Below are positions 43,703 through 55,400 of a stretch of DNA of 64,000 nucleotides, in pieces. Positions within the stretch are counted from its first letter, which is position 1, and every line of letters begins with the position of its first letter. A program made the translations under genes and the position numbers. The notes beneath the pieces are model-generated. The model saw only the letters and a list, made by a program, of their open reading frames with translations, was not told the origin of the DNA and searched no databases. The DNA lies in assembly GCF_014132155.1 (NCBI RefSeq), contig NZ_BLJQ01000008.1, forward strand, positions 1 to 64,000, given 5' to 3'. Source of the stretch: Gluconobacter sp. Gdi (lineage in GTDB: Bacteria > Pseudomonadota > Alphaproteobacteria > Acetobacterales > Acetobacteraceae).

Positions 43703-44941
43703 TCATGCGGGATCTGAACCTGTGCGATGGGTTTCCGGCATGCCCCATGCAAACAGACAGGCTACAGCCGCGCCCGTAAGACCGAGGAGCAGGAAAGTTG
43801 TGTTGAATCCGTATCCTGACGTCAGGGCACCCCCTGCAAGATTGGACAGAAGCGCGCCGATGGTCCCCAGAGCCAATCCCAGTCCGATCAGCAGATTTCG
43901 TCGTCCACTTTCCGAAGCAATATCCGAAAGAATGGCGTAGAACAGTACCAGAATAATGCCTGAAGACAGTCCATCCAGAATTTGAACAAGAGCAAGAGTT
44001 GGCCACCCTGCGCTCAGAACCACCAAGCCATCGCGTACGGGCTGAAGGGAAAGTGCCAGAATAAAAAGAGGCTTGCGCGGCCACTGCGGAGCCTTCTTGC
44101 CGACGAGAAAAGCAATGGGTGCCATGGTGATCTGAGCGACGACGATACAGATCGCTGTGACGATGGCAGGGTCACCAAGATGCAAAAAGGCGTAACGCTC
44201 GATCATAAGCGGGACCACGGCGCCATTTGCCACATTGAAAAGAAGATAAGTCGTCAGGAAGATCGCCAGCCGCGGCTCTGAGAGTAGCGTGCGGATAGCA
44301 TGCAAGGTCTCTTTGAAGGATGCCGCTTCCCGGGATTGACCTGACGGTTCGTCCGCCTGAGCTGAAAAGCCAGCGACAAGAAGAAGACTGACCGCCGCAA
44401 GGCCACCAACGCCCCATAAGGGCGCTACCGGCCCTAACATCCTTCCGAGAAGACTCATCAAAAATCCGGAAGACGCGTTGCCCAGATGATTAAAAGATTC
44501 ATTGCGGCCCATACGTCCGATATAGCCGCTGGCTCCTGCGGTATGATGGCTGATTGCTGCCAGAATTGGCGTAAAAAGTGCTCCTGCTCCACCGGCGATG
44601 AAATGTGCCAGAACAATAGGATAAAAGACCGGAGCCCAGGCCATGATAGCGACAGAGACAAAAGTCACGCCACAGCAGATGGCAAGTATCGCGCGCCGGC
44701 AGGCGACGATATCCAAAGCCCAGCCTCCTACAGAACGGGCCAGAACCGCCCCCAGCCCACCCGCAGCGATGGCGGCCCCGATCCGGTTCGAAGGCCAGTT
44801 ATGGATCGTCAGAAAAGCCGTTAGGAAGTTACCCAGATTGTCCTGTACGTCCGCGAGGAGAAAACTCAGTCCGTCTAGCGAAAGGTCATCCTTTCGTTGT
44901 TGGGTCTGTGCTCTGTTTTCCGTCACCATGTTTCCAGTCAA
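43703..44941 (-). CDS. MFS transporter
   Basis: 412 residues with about 12 membrane segments (for example LGAVLARSVGGWALDIVA, YPIVLAHFIAGGAGALFTPI, LVAGFSAQAD in mid-loop). The cytoplasmic motif A-like stretch RSVGGWALDIVACRRAIL is degenerate. The sequence resembles the small branch of MFS proteins annotated as putative drug or sugar efflux proteins in acetic acid bacteria. It is 100 bp upstream of the PIG-L cluster in the same direction, so export of that cluster's product is possible but not shown. Confidence 0.8.
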   Translation of the reverse strand: MTGNMVTENRAQTQQRKDDLSLDGLSFLLADVQDNLGNFLTAFLTIHNWPSNRIGAAIAAGGLGAVLARSVGGWALDIVACRRAILAICCGVTFVSVAIMAWAPVFYPIVLAHFIAGGAGALFTPILAAISHHTAGASGYIGRMGRNESFNHLGNASSGFLMSLLGRMLGPVAPLWGVGGLAAVSLLLVAGFSAQADEPSGQSREAASFKETLHAIRTLLSEPRLAIFLTTYLLFNVANGAVVPLMIERYAFLHLGDPAIVTAICIVVAQITMAPIAFLVGKKAPQWPRKPLFILALSLQPVRDGLVVLSAGWPTLALVQILDGLSSGIILVLFYAILSDIASESGRRNLLIGLGLALGTIGALLSNLAGGALTSGYGFNTTFLLLGLTGAAVACLFAWGMPETHRTGSDPA

Positions 44942-45200
44942 AGTGTTTTAAAAAAGCGGCGGAAACTGGATCTCCATCGCTCCCATCATGAACGAGCAAG
45001 TCACGGATACGTTACGGAAAAACAGAAAAAGAAATCTCTAATCGACACGAAAGGCCGGTTTACCCTCAAATATCAGCTTATATTTTGGGCCGATAAAGAT
45101 TTCATGCTTCGGGTGCACGAAATTCATATGAAACTCACCGGAGCACATACTCTTACACTCTGAACAGCCGAAAAACTGACGCTGAACGGAGCGATTTCCA

Positions 45201-45707
45201 ATGACTGATCTGTCTGTCGCCAGCCCATGTCGCCTCAAAATAAATGGTAAGAGCCACACTGCTGATCTTCCACCCTGCGTGACGTTGCTGGATTTGCTCC
45301 GGGAGCGTCTTGATCTGACAGGCACAAAGAAGGGATGCGATCACGGGCAATGCGGCGCCTGTACTGTGCTGGTTAATGGAAAGCGCGTGAAAAGCTGCCT
45401 CATCCTTGCCGTTTCAATACCGGACGCTGAGATCACCACGATCGAAGGCCTTGGTTCAGACGGTCATTTGCATCCTATGCAGCAAGCTTTTATCGACCGT
45501 GACGCCTTTCAGTGCGGATACTGTACGCCAGGGCAAATCATGTCTGCTGTGGCGCTCCTGGAAGAAGGGCATGTCAGAACTCGTGAAGAAATCCGTGAGT
45601 TCATGAGCGGCAATCTCTGTCGTTGCGGAGCCTATAACGGCATCATCGATGCCATCGAACAGGTTGTTTCGCAGCAGCTTCAGAACCGAGCCGGAGAAGC
45701 AGCATGA
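45201..45707 (+). CDS. Molybdenum hydroxylase [2Fe-2S] subunit (PaoA-like)
   Basis: 168 residues. The plant-type [2Fe-2S] site is GCDHGQCGACTVLVNGK with a fourth Cys in SCL. The second, family-specific site is QCGYCTPGQIMSA with GNLCRCGAY. Together these define the small electron-transfer subunit of xanthine-oxidase-family enzymes. No Tat signal is present, unlike E. coli PaoA, so the enzyme should be cytoplasmic. It overlaps the FAD-subunit gene by 4 bp. Confidence 0.9.
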   Translation: MTDLSVASPCRLKINGKSHTADLPPCVTLLDLLRERLDLTGTKKGCDHGQCGACTVLVNGKRVKSCLILAVSIPDAEITTIEGLGSDGHLHPMQQAFIDRDAFQCGYCTPGQIMSAVALLEEGHVRTREEIREFMSGNLCRCGAYNGIIDAIEQVVSQQLQNRAGEAA

Positions 45708-46711
45708 GGCATTTCTCCTATTCTCGTCCCGAGACCTTCGAGAACGCCAGTCATATCCCTGACCATGCGCGATATCTCGCAGGCGGCACAAATCTGATTG
45801 ACCTCATGAAATCCGACGTTGAGCGGCCCGAGCATGTCGTGGACCTCAATGCTTTGCCCATGAGCCAGATTGAGGAAAGACCTGCCGGGGGTCTACGTAT
45901 CGGCGCTCTTGTCACCAATGCTGACACTGCGGCGCATCCGCTTGTTACAGAACGCTATCCTCTTTTAGCGTCTGCCATTCTTGCTGGGGCCAGTCCGCAA
46001 ATTCGAAACCGGGCGACGAACGGCGGAAACCTGAACCAGAGAACGCGCTGCCATTATTTTTATGATCCCGATATGGCCTGCAATAAACGTTCTCCCGGAA
46101 CAGGATGCTCTGCGAAGGGCGGACGCAACAGGATCATGGCCATTCTGGGAACCAGTGATGCCTGTATTGCCACCTTCCCTTCGGACATGTGCGTCGCCTT
46201 GGCTGCACTGAATGCGACAGTCAATCTTATCGGCCCGGAAGGTGAGCGCGCTGTTGCCTTACGCGACTATCATCGCCTTCCGGAAGATACACCGTGGCAG
46301 GACAACGTTCTGCGTAAAGGCGAAATTGTCACGTCCATAGATCTGCCGCCCATCTCTTTCGGCAAAAATCACACCTATCTCAAGGTCCGTGATCGCCTGT
46401 CTTTTGCCTTTGCCATCGTATCGGTCGCTGTGGGTCTGCAAGTTGAAAACAATACGATCCGGAAGGCCAGTATTGCCATGGGGGGCGTTGGCACAAAACC
46501 TTGGTGTGTTCCCGAAGCGGAGACACTTCTTGAAGGGAAAGTGCCGTCTCCCTCCCTGTTCCGGGATGTGGCCGAATGTCTTCTGCAAGGTGCAGTCACA
46601 GATCGCGATAACGCGGCAAAGCTCAAACTGGCCCCCCGTGTGATCATCCGGGCTCTGTTGCAGGCCGCCGCGGGCACTCCCCAGTCCCAGACGTACAAAA
46701 GCATTTCCTGA
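45704..46711 (+). CDS. Molybdenum hydroxylase FAD subunit (PaoB-like)
   Basis: 335 residues with the FAD-binding start RYLAGGTNLIDLMKSDVERP and ASPQIRNRATNGGNLNQRTR of the CoxM/PaoB family. The Cys-rich insertion RCHYFYDPDMACNKRSPGTG followed by another Cys is the hallmark of PaoB-type subunits that hold an extra [4Fe-4S] cluster. It moves electrons from the iron-sulfur subunit to the acceptor. Middle gene of a three-gene operon. Confidence 0.9.
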   Translation: MRHFSYSRPETFENASHIPDHARYLAGGTNLIDLMKSDVERPEHVVDLNALPMSQIEERPAGGLRIGALVTNADTAAHPLVTERYPLLASAILAGASPQIRNRATNGGNLNQRTRCHYFYDPDMACNKRSPGTGCSAKGGRNRIMAILGTSDACIATFPSDMCVALAALNATVNLIGPEGERAVALRDYHRLPEDTPWQDNVLRKGEIVTSIDLPPISFGKNHTYLKVRDRLSFAFAIVSVAVGLQVENNTIRKASIAMGGVGTKPWCVPEAETLLEGKVPSPSLFRDVAECLLQGAVTDRDNAAKLKLAPRVIIRALLQAAAGTPQSQTYKSIS

Positions 46712-46723
46712 AAGAGGCCAGAC

Positions 46724-48970
46724 ATGACTCTTGTGTCAGCAAAAATTGGACAATCCGTCTCTCGGATCGATGGCTTTGCCAAGGTGACAGGCCAAGCCAG
46801 ATATGCTGCCGAACCGCATCCTGCAGGTATGCTGTATGGCTTCATCGTGAACAGCCCTGTTGTCCGAGGGAAGATCGAGGCCATTCGTGATGAAGCCGCT
46901 CGTGCGGTGCCGGGTGTGGTGGAGATCATGACCCACCTTAACAGACCGCACACGGCTCTTTTCGAGAAATCCTACGTCGATGGTCTTGGCGTTCCTGGCT
47001 CGCCTTACCGGCCCCTCCACGATGGGGAAATTCGTTTTAATGGTCAGCCGGTGGCTGTGGTCTTTGCAGAAACATTCGAAGCCGCGCGCGAGGCCGCGAT
47101 GCTCGTGGAAGTCGATTATGAGCGCTGGCCCCATAATGCGGACTTCGAAGCCGCCCTGCATCAGAAATACATGCCCGAGAAACCTCGTAGCAATTACGTG
47201 CCTCCCAAATCACGCGGGAATGCAGCGGAGGCATACGCTTTAAGCCCTGTGAAGGTTGAAGGTCATTATCATCTGGCGCCTGAGCATCACAATCCCATGG
47301 AAATGCACGCTACCACCGTTATTGTCGAGGACGATGGGACGTTTACAGTCTGGGACAAAACGCAGGGCCCGCAGGCCGTACAGGCTTACCTGACAAGCGC
47401 GCTTTCTCTCTCGAAAGATCAAGTACGCGTTCGTAATCCCTATGTGGGAGGCGCTTTTGGATCAGGCCTACGTGCGCAGCACAATGTATTTCTGGCAGCA
47501 CTAGGTGCGAAAATGCTGAAGCGTTCGGTACGCGTTTCCCTGACACGCCAGCAAATGTTTACGCATGTCTTCCGCCCGGAGGCTATTATGGACATTGCGC
47601 TCGGCGCCACGCTGGACGGAACCCTGCAATCCATGATTGTCCAAGGCGTTACAGATACTTCCCGCTTTGAGCATAATATGGAAAATCTCGTTGTCTGGGG
47701 CTTGATCAATTACAAATGTCCCAATGCAACAGCCGATTACAAAGTCGCGCCACGGGATACCTATACATCCAGCGATATGCGGGCACCGGGTGCAGCCACG
47801 GGGGTTAATCTCTTTGAAATGGCCATCGATGAAATGGCCTATGCCTGCACCATGGATCCCTTGAAATTCCGCCTGCACAACTATTCCGATGTCGATGCCA
47901 TGCATGACATGCCGTTGACCAGCAAAGCCTTGAAAGAGGCTATGGTTCAGGGCGCGGACCGTTTTGGCTGGCATGATCGTCCTATGGCGCCCAAAAGCAT
48001 GCGAGATGGCAAGGAATTGGTCGGCTGGGGTATGGCAACAGGCATCTGGGATGCGATGTTCTCCCCCACTTCTGCTCGCGCCACCCTAACCGCTGATGGG
48101 CGTCTGCGTATTGCAACAGCCGCATCTGACATCGGGACAGGAACCTATACGATCCTGGCTCAGACAGCCTCCGAGGCGTTCGGCATCCCTATCGAAAAAA
48201 TTGATATTGAACTGGGGGATTCAACTCTCCCTGAGTGCCCGACAGAAGGCGGCTCGTGGACAGCCGCCTCGGCTGGCGCTGCGGTCTGGCTTGCATGTCA
48301 GAGTTTGCGAGAGAAGCTGTTCAAAACGCTCAGCAAAAATGGGAGTACTTCCGCGTGGCTGACCGAAGGGCTGTCGAACAACACTATAGTGCTTAAAGAT
48401 GGGTTCCTTCAAAGCGCAGAGGCAAGTGAAACACTTAAACTTTCCCTACCGGAAGCCATTTCTTTGACTGGTCAAGAAATGCTCGAAGTTGAAGAAACTG
48501 CGAAACCGGGACTGCGCGGAACTCTTAACCAGATGAGAAAGGCCCGTTTCACCCATAGCGCAGTCTTTTGCGAGGTTCGTGTGGATGAGGACCTCGGCAT
48601 CATACGTGTAACCCGGCTGGTCAATGCCGTTGCGGCTGGCCGTATAATGAACCCCAAGACGGCAGCCAGTCAGGTTCGTGGTGCCATGGTGATGGCAACC
48701 GGGATGGCCCTTCACGAGGAATCCCTGATGGACGAGCGCGTCGGTCGCTTCATGAATCACAACTTTTCCGAATACCATATCCCGGCACATGCAGACATTC
48801 CGGACATGGATGTACTCTTTGTTGAGGAAAACGATCCGGAAGTGAGCCCTCTTGGCGTCAAGGGTGTGGGAGAGATTGGTATGTGTGGGACTGCTGCGGC
48901 GATTGCAAATGCCATCTTTCATGCAACAGGCCACCGCTATCGCAATCTTCCTATCATCCCTGGAAGCTGA
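46724..48970 (+). CDS. Molybdenum hydroxylase catalytic subunit (PaoC-like)
   Basis: 748 residues. The two molybdopterin cytosine dinucleotide regions are visible: NPYVGGAFGSGLRAQHNVFL and YTSSDMRAPGAATGVNLFEM, then SDIGTGTYTILAQTASEAFG. The active-site Glu is in GVKGVGEIGMCGTAAAIANA near the C-terminus. Close to aldehyde-oxidising PaoC in size and subunit arrangement, so aromatic or aliphatic aldehyde oxidation to acids is the best guess. The substrate is not fixed by sequence. No XdhC/MocA-type maturation gene is adjacent. Confidence 0.89.
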   Translation: MTLVSAKIGQSVSRIDGFAKVTGQARYAAEPHPAGMLYGFIVNSPVVRGKIEAIRDEAARAVPGVVEIMTHLNRPHTALFEKSYVDGLGVPGSPYRPLHDGEIRFNGQPVAVVFAETFEAAREAAMLVEVDYERWPHNADFEAALHQKYMPEKPRSNYVPPKSRGNAAEAYALSPVKVEGHYHLAPEHHNPMEMHATTVIVEDDGTFTVWDKTQGPQAVQAYLTSALSLSKDQVRVRNPYVGGAFGSGLRAQHNVFLAALGAKMLKRSVRVSLTRQQMFTHVFRPEAIMDIALGATLDGTLQSMIVQGVTDTSRFEHNMENLVVWGLINYKCPNATADYKVAPRDTYTSSDMRAPGAATGVNLFEMAIDEMAYACTMDPLKFRLHNYSDVDAMHDMPLTSKALKEAMVQGADRFGWHDRPMAPKSMRDGKELVGWGMATGIWDAMFSPTSARATLTADGRLRIATAASDIGTGTYTILAQTASEAFGIPIEKIDIELGDSTLPECPTEGGSWTAASAGAAVWLACQSLREKLFKTLSKNGSTSAWLTEGLSNNTIVLKDGFLQSAEASETLKLSLPEAISLTGQEMLEVEETAKPGLRGTLNQMRKARFTHSAVFCEVRVDEDLGIIRVTRLVNAVAAGRIMNPKTAASQVRGAMVMATGMALHEESLMDERVGRFMNHNFSEYHIPAHADIPDMDVLFVEENDPEVSPLGVKGVGEIGMCGTAAAIANAIFHATGHRYRNLPIIPGS

Positions 48971-48993
48971 GTTTTGTAGTCTTTTAGGCTCAT

Positions 48994-49191
48994 ATGGGCC
49001 CAAAAGAGAGAAGAGGCAGTCAAAAATCAAATAACACGGTTCAGCGACACGTTTTATGTAGCTGCTGTCTCTCACTGATCATAACCTGTCTGTCTGCAGG
49101 TCTTTTATTCCCGCATTACTTAGGCCCAGCAGGAATTGATATTTTTGATCTGAAACAGCGTTCCTCGTCAGATCGAAGGAGCGTGAGCTGA
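48994..49191 (+). CDS. Possible small membrane protein
   Basis: 65 residues with one hydrophobic segment (VLCSCCLSLIITCLSAGLLF) and a polar C-terminus (DIFDLKQRSSSDRRSVS). Codon choice looks coding-like over the second half, but the ribosome site before ATG is poor and there is no homologue I know. It occupies the gap between the molybdoenzyme and the glucan synthase gene; the remaining 225 bp to 49416 is AT-rich promoter-like sequence with no other frame. Confidence 0.33.
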   Translation: MGPKERRGSQKSNNTVQRHVLCSCCLSLIITCLSAGLLFPHYLGPAGIDIFDLKQRSSSDRRSVS

Positions 49192-49416
49192 GCCTGCTTC
49201 TGTTTTCTCAGGAAATATTTTCAGACCGCTAACTAACATCCTGATCGCGCGTTATGTTTTTAGTGTGTCGTTTTAGGTAATCATAACTTCCGTAAAATTG
49301 TTAATTTCGTAATACATAACGACCAGAAATATAACGAAAAATATACATCCTAGAAGTACCTCTGCAACACAGTCTTAACAATGGCTGGATGCTTCCCGCC
49401 TAAAGGAACCGCAGAA

Positions 49417-52400
49417 ATGGCTATTTTTTCCAGGAAAACTGCCGCAAATTCGTTTCGGTTTCATGATGGAAGGATTATTCGGTCCGATCTTTTTAGTGGT
49501 GATCGACTGTTGCAGCATGCTCAAAGCTTGGCAGAAAATCATGAAAATATTGTTGTTGCCACGCACGACAATATATTGCCTGGCCGATTAGACGAAAATG
49601 CCAAGGTTCTTCTGGAATCAAACATTATTTTATCTCAGGCCTCCGAGAGAGGGGAACAGATTACCCCCGCCGGAGGATGGTTGATCGACAATTATTACCT
49701 GATGGACGCCCAGATACAGGCCATTAAATTTGATCTTCCCTCCAGATATTACAAAGACCTCCCTGAACTTTCCCTTGGGCCATTCTCCGGTTTACCGAGG
49801 GTGTTCGAAATAGCCTGGGCGCTTGTGGCTCATACGGACAGCCATATTGAGCCTAAAACGATATGTCAGTTTTTGGGTGCCTATCAGAAAAACAGACCTC
49901 TCTTAATCAGAGAGCTTTGGGCCATCCCCACGCAGATCAGAATAGTCCTGATTGAGAACCTGCGGCGCGTAGCAGACAAAATCTGTCAGAACCTGAAAGA
50001 ACGGAAGCAGGCTGATAATCTTGCCAATATGTTGTTTCTTGATGTTCAGGCCAGCAATGCAAAAATCCTTAAAAGCCTTTCCAAAATCAATACGGAAATA
50101 TTAAGCCCGGCGTTTCTTGTACAATTTGCGCATCGTTTGAAAGGGCGAGATCCACAGAAAGATCCGGCATTTTTGTGGCTGGAAGGAATATTGCAGGAAA
50201 AAGGAACAGATCTGGATCAGATCGTTCATGAAGAATTACAAGAACAAAGCTCTTTAAACGCCACTATCAGAAATATTATCACGAGTATGCGGCTAACGAC
50301 CATGCTGGATTGGAACAGCATTGTCGAAAAAATTAGCGCAGTAAGCCAAATACTTTATCGACATGCCGGCTTTGCCGAGATGGATGCTGCAACCCGGAAT
50401 TTATACAGCAAAGCTGTTGAGGCGCTTGCCAAGGGATCTAACTATACGGAATGTGAAATCGCGCAGAAGGTGACGTCTCTCGCGGCGATGGCGAAAGAGG
50501 AGAAGAATTTTGATCCTCGTCGGTCAGACCCCGGCTATTACCTTCTGGCAGAAGGGCGTCCGTGGCTCGAAGCGCAGCTGAAGTTCCACGCACCCCTCCG
50601 TGTCCAAGTCGGACAGGCATGCCGCAAGCTGGGCATCACAGGATACAGCCTGGGCGTTACGTTACTGACGCTCCTGCTCTTGTCAGCCTTCCTGTCCTTC
50701 ATGAGCGGAAACCTCTCAGGTCATGCAGCTCTCATCCTGATTATTTTAGGATTTATTCCGGCTACGGATGCTGTTGTGGCCGGTGTGAACCGCTTCCTGA
50801 TGTGGGCCATCAGAGTGTCAGAGCTTCCTGCGCTGGAGCTTAAAGAAGGCGTCTCAGCGCATCTGCGAACCATGGTGGTCGTCCCAACCCTGCTGACAAA
50901 GCGGTCCTCCATCGTGGAAATGGTGAACCGCCTTGAGAAGCATTATCTCTCCAGCCGCGATGGTGAGATCTATTTTGCACTACTGACAGACTGGACGGAC
51001 TCTCCCATAGAAAGCCGGAAAGGAGATCAGGATCTTCTTGATGTTGTTACGCGAGAGATTGCGCGCCTGAATCAGACTTATGAAGCGGGGCCTGCCGGGA
51101 CAAGATTTCTCCTTCTCCATCGTAGGCGGGTGTGGAGCGCAAGCGAAGAGAAATGGATCGGATGGGAGCGTAAACGTGGCAAACTCCATGAGTTGAACCG
51201 CCTTCTCCGTGGCGCAACGGATACCAGTTTTCTAACCCTGTCCGGTCAGAGCATCCCTCAGGACGTACGGTATATCGTGACTGTGGATTCCGATACACGT
51301 CTGCCACATGAGGTTGTCAGGCGGCTCGTCGGCAAGATCGCGCATCCGCTCAATAATGCCCGTTTTGATCCAGAAGAAGGGCGCGTCACGGAGGGATATG
51401 CGGTTCTCCAGCCGCGGGTTACGCCATCCTTGCCGGAAGCGCGACAGAGCACACTTTTTCAGAGGGTTTTCTCAAGCCCGAATGGAATAGAACCTTATAC
51501 GGCCGCCGTATCCGACCTGTACCAGGATATGTTTGCAGAGGGTTCTTTTGCAGGCAAAGGTATTTACGAAATTGACACTTTCGAAGCTGCGTTAGCTGGC
51601 CGGGTTCCAGATGGAACGCTTCTCAGCCATGATCTCTTCGAAGGCGTTTTTGCCCGCGCAGGTCTCGTGACCGATATTGAGGTTATTGAGGAATATCCCA
51701 CGGACTATCTGGTCTCTGTGGCCCGTCTCAATCGTTGGGTGCGGGGAGATTGGCAGCTTCTTCCATGGATATTCTCATGGATGGGCTATTTTCCAACCAT
51801 TCGGATAAAAACCCGCCCTCTCACGGGCATTGCGCGCTGGAAGATGCTGGATAATCTACGTCGCAGCCTTTCAGCCCCCATGGCTGTCAGCGCCCTGTTT
51901 GCAGGCTGGTTCCTCGGGCTACATAATGCAGTCGTCTGGAGCCTCTGCATTGTCTCGACGCTCGCCATTCCGGCATCTTTACCTCTTCTGGTTGATATTA
52001 TCAGGCGGAGACGAGGAGAAACTTTTCGGAGCTATTTTTCTCTTCTGACAGTCGATCTCAAACGTACCGCTCTGACAACTGCTCTATGCTTTGCGTTTCT
52101 GGCTGATCAGGCGTGCCTGATGGGCGATGCCATTACCCGAACATTAGGACGTGTTTTCGTCACCAGAAAGCACCTTCTCCAATGGGTGACGGCCGCGCAG
52201 GCGGCAGAGGCTCCACGTGAAGAGATGCAGGGATATTGCCGTCAGATGAGCGGGGCTGTTCTGACTGCTTTTCTTGCGGTGGGCGTCATGTTCGTGGCAG
52301 CGCCGTGGGTTTGGATCGTCATTCTTCCATTTGCCCTTGCCTGGAGCCTGTCACCAGCGATTGCATGGAAGGTCAGCCAGTATCGTCCTTCGGCTCGCAG

Positions 52401-55400
52401 GCTTGAGGCTACTGAAGCCGAAACCATTTTCATGCGAATGCAGGCACGGCGAACATGGCGGTATTTCGAAACATTCGTTTCTGACGCTGATCATATGCTT
52501 CCGCCAGATAACTTCCAGGAAACCCCTGCCCCTCTGGTCGCGCATCGTACGTCTCCCACCAATATGGGACTTTATCTTCTCGCAATCGTCGCAGCATGCG
52601 ATTTTGGATGGATCGGTGTTGCTGACGCAACCTCGCGTCTAAGGGCTACCCTTGACACCATGCTGAAGCTTCCTCGTTTCAGGGGACATTTCTATAACTG
52701 GTACAGTACTACTGACCTCTCTCCGCTTCCTCCCATTTACGTCTCGACGGTCGATAGCGGAAACCTTGCTGGCCATCTGATCACGCTGGCTGGTGCCTGC
52801 GAAGAGTGGATTCAAAAAGGAAGGAAGTCCGATACCTGGCGGGAGGGTGTGCAGGATGCTCTCAACCTGGCACTTGAAGAAGCTACGTCAGGCAGTGGAA
52901 CCTTCCGCTCTTCCGAAATCGCTCAACTCGTAGAGACCCTTCTGCAGAATATGAAGGAAGGTCATGCCAGCCAGATCACGGTTGCGTACCGAGTGCAGAT
53001 GCTTGTCAGTCAGGCGGAAGAACTGGCGCATCTGCTGCAAAGGCGTGCCATGGCAGGGAGTGCGGGAAAAGGCTCGTCTGTCACAGGAGCCGAAAACCTT
53101 CTGTTCTGGCTGCACGCTGCGCAAACCTGCATTCAGAGTGAACGCAAGGATCTGGAGAACAATCCTTTACTTCATGACGAACTCCGTAAAATTGCACAGA
53201 TCGCCAGAACCATGGCACTGGAAATGGAGTTTGGTTTTCTCAGAAATTCCGACCGGAAACTGCTCTCAATCGGGTTTGTCGTCAATGAAGGCACTCTCGA
53301 CAATAACTGCTACGATCTGCTGGCTTCGGAAGCCAGGCTCGCTGTCTTTTTTGCCATTGCAAAAGGCGATATCCCTGCGTGGGAATGGTTCCGTCTGGGA
53401 AGGCCCCTCGCCGCAGTCGCCCATGGGGAGGCTCTGGTGTCCTGGTCGGGGTCCATGTTCGAATATCTTATGCCCTCCCTGATTATGGCAGCCCCCTTTG
53501 ACAGTCTTCTGGAAGAAACCAGCCGCCAGATTGTCCGTCGTCAGATTGAGTATGGCCAGTTCTGCGGTGTACCCTGGGGTATTTCGGAATCTGCCTACAA
53601 TGCGCGGGATCTGGACTATAATTATCAATATTCCGATTTCGGCGTCCCCGGATTAGGAATGAAAAGAGGACTGGCGCAAAATCTGGTCATCGCTCCTTAC
53701 GCCACTGCCTTGGCCACTATGGTTGATGCACGGCTGGCTACGGAAAATTTTCGGGTTTTGCAGGCGGCTGGAGCTCAGGGCACCTATGGGTTTTATGAGG
53801 CACTGGATTATACAAAGGCCCGCCTGCAACCCAATCAGACCGTCGCAATTATTCACTCTTACATGGCCCATCATCAGGGCATGTCGATCCTTGCAATAGC
53901 TGACACGGTTCTGAAGGGCCTCATGCGATCCCGCTTCCATGCGGAGCCTATTATCGGGGCTGCGGAGCTCCTGCTTCAGGAGCGCGCACCAACAGGCGGT
54001 GCGATTACAACACCATTGAAGGAAGAAGAGTTCGCGCCTGCCGCGCTGACTGTACAGGTCCAGTCTGGAGGTCGTCATCTGCGGACAGCAGACACAAGCG
54101 CTCCTGTGACTCATCTTCTTTCGAATGGACGCTACAGCGTGATGCTGACGGCCGCAGGGTCCGGATACAGCAAGTGGGGTGAACAGGCTGTTACGAGATG
54201 GAGACAGGACCCTACACTCGATAACCTGGGGAACTATATTTACCTCCAGAGCCCCGGAAACAATCACTTCTGGACCGCGGGATTACAGCCTTCCGGAGCA
54301 GAAGCCGAAAGCTACGATATCGAATTCCGGGAAGATCGTGCCACCTATACGCGGCAAGACAACAAACTGACGACGACGATGGAGGTGTTGGTTTCAGCGG
54401 AAGACGACGCAGAACTTCGGCGTGTTTCGTTGCGGAACTCCGGTACATCAACAGTTGAAGTCAACGTAACCTCTTACGTTGAACTTGCCTTGTGCCCACC
54501 TGGTATGGACATCAGCCATCCTGCGTTTGCCAAGATGTTTGTACAGACGGAATATCTTCCTTCCTCCCGGGCAATCATTGCAACCCGGCGAAAAAGAAAT
54601 CCCTCTGATGCGGAGATCTGGGCCGCGCATCTGATTGTTGGGGGTAACACTCTTTCCATCGAGACTGATCGCTCTCGTTTCATTGGCCGTGGACGGGATT
54701 TGCGGGCGCCGATTGCCGTAATTCAGGAAGGCCCGCTCTCTGGATCAACCGGAACGGTGTTGGATCCCATTTTCTCTGCTCGGTGTAAGCTGACAATTCC
54801 TGCACGCTCTACTCGGCATGTGTCATTCTGGACAATCGTTGCGTCCACACGTGAGGCGCTCATGCAGAGTATTGAGCGTCACCAGAGTGAAGCTGATCTC
54901 GATCGTGCCCTGACACTGGCCTGGACGCATGCTCAGGTTCACTTGAGGCATCTCGATATCCAGCCCGTACAGGCAGACCTGTTTCAGCAGCTTGGGGGTT
55001 ATCTTCTGTTTCCGGGGCCCACCCTGCGCTCATCTGCTGTCCGTATCAAACGGGGCGCAGGTAAACAGGCAGACCTATGGGGACAGGGCGTTTCGGGTGA
55101 TTTGCCGATCCTGCTGTTGGTCATCACTGAAAACGAGGATTTCGATCTCGCCCGTACCCTTCTCACGGCGCATGACTATCTGAATTTCAAGGGACTGGCG
55201 TTTGATCTCGTCATTCTGAATGACCATCCGACGTCTTATGCCCAGGATTTACAACATGCTCTCGAAGCGCTTGTTCGATCATCCGGGCAGACTGGAACGG
55301 TTCGTCTTCTGCGCGGAAGTCTCATGTCAGAGACAGTCAGGGAGCTTCTGTTCTCGGTGGCCTACGTCGTTTTGACGGGGAAAGGCGGAAACCTGCAACA

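Noticed and set aside
45038-45181. Short minus-strand frame upstream of the molybdoenzyme (FVHPKHEIFIGPKYKLIFEG)
   Set aside because: It is only 36 codons from its best ATG, lacks a ribosome site and lies in a promoter region. It looks peptide-like but I cannot support it as a gene.
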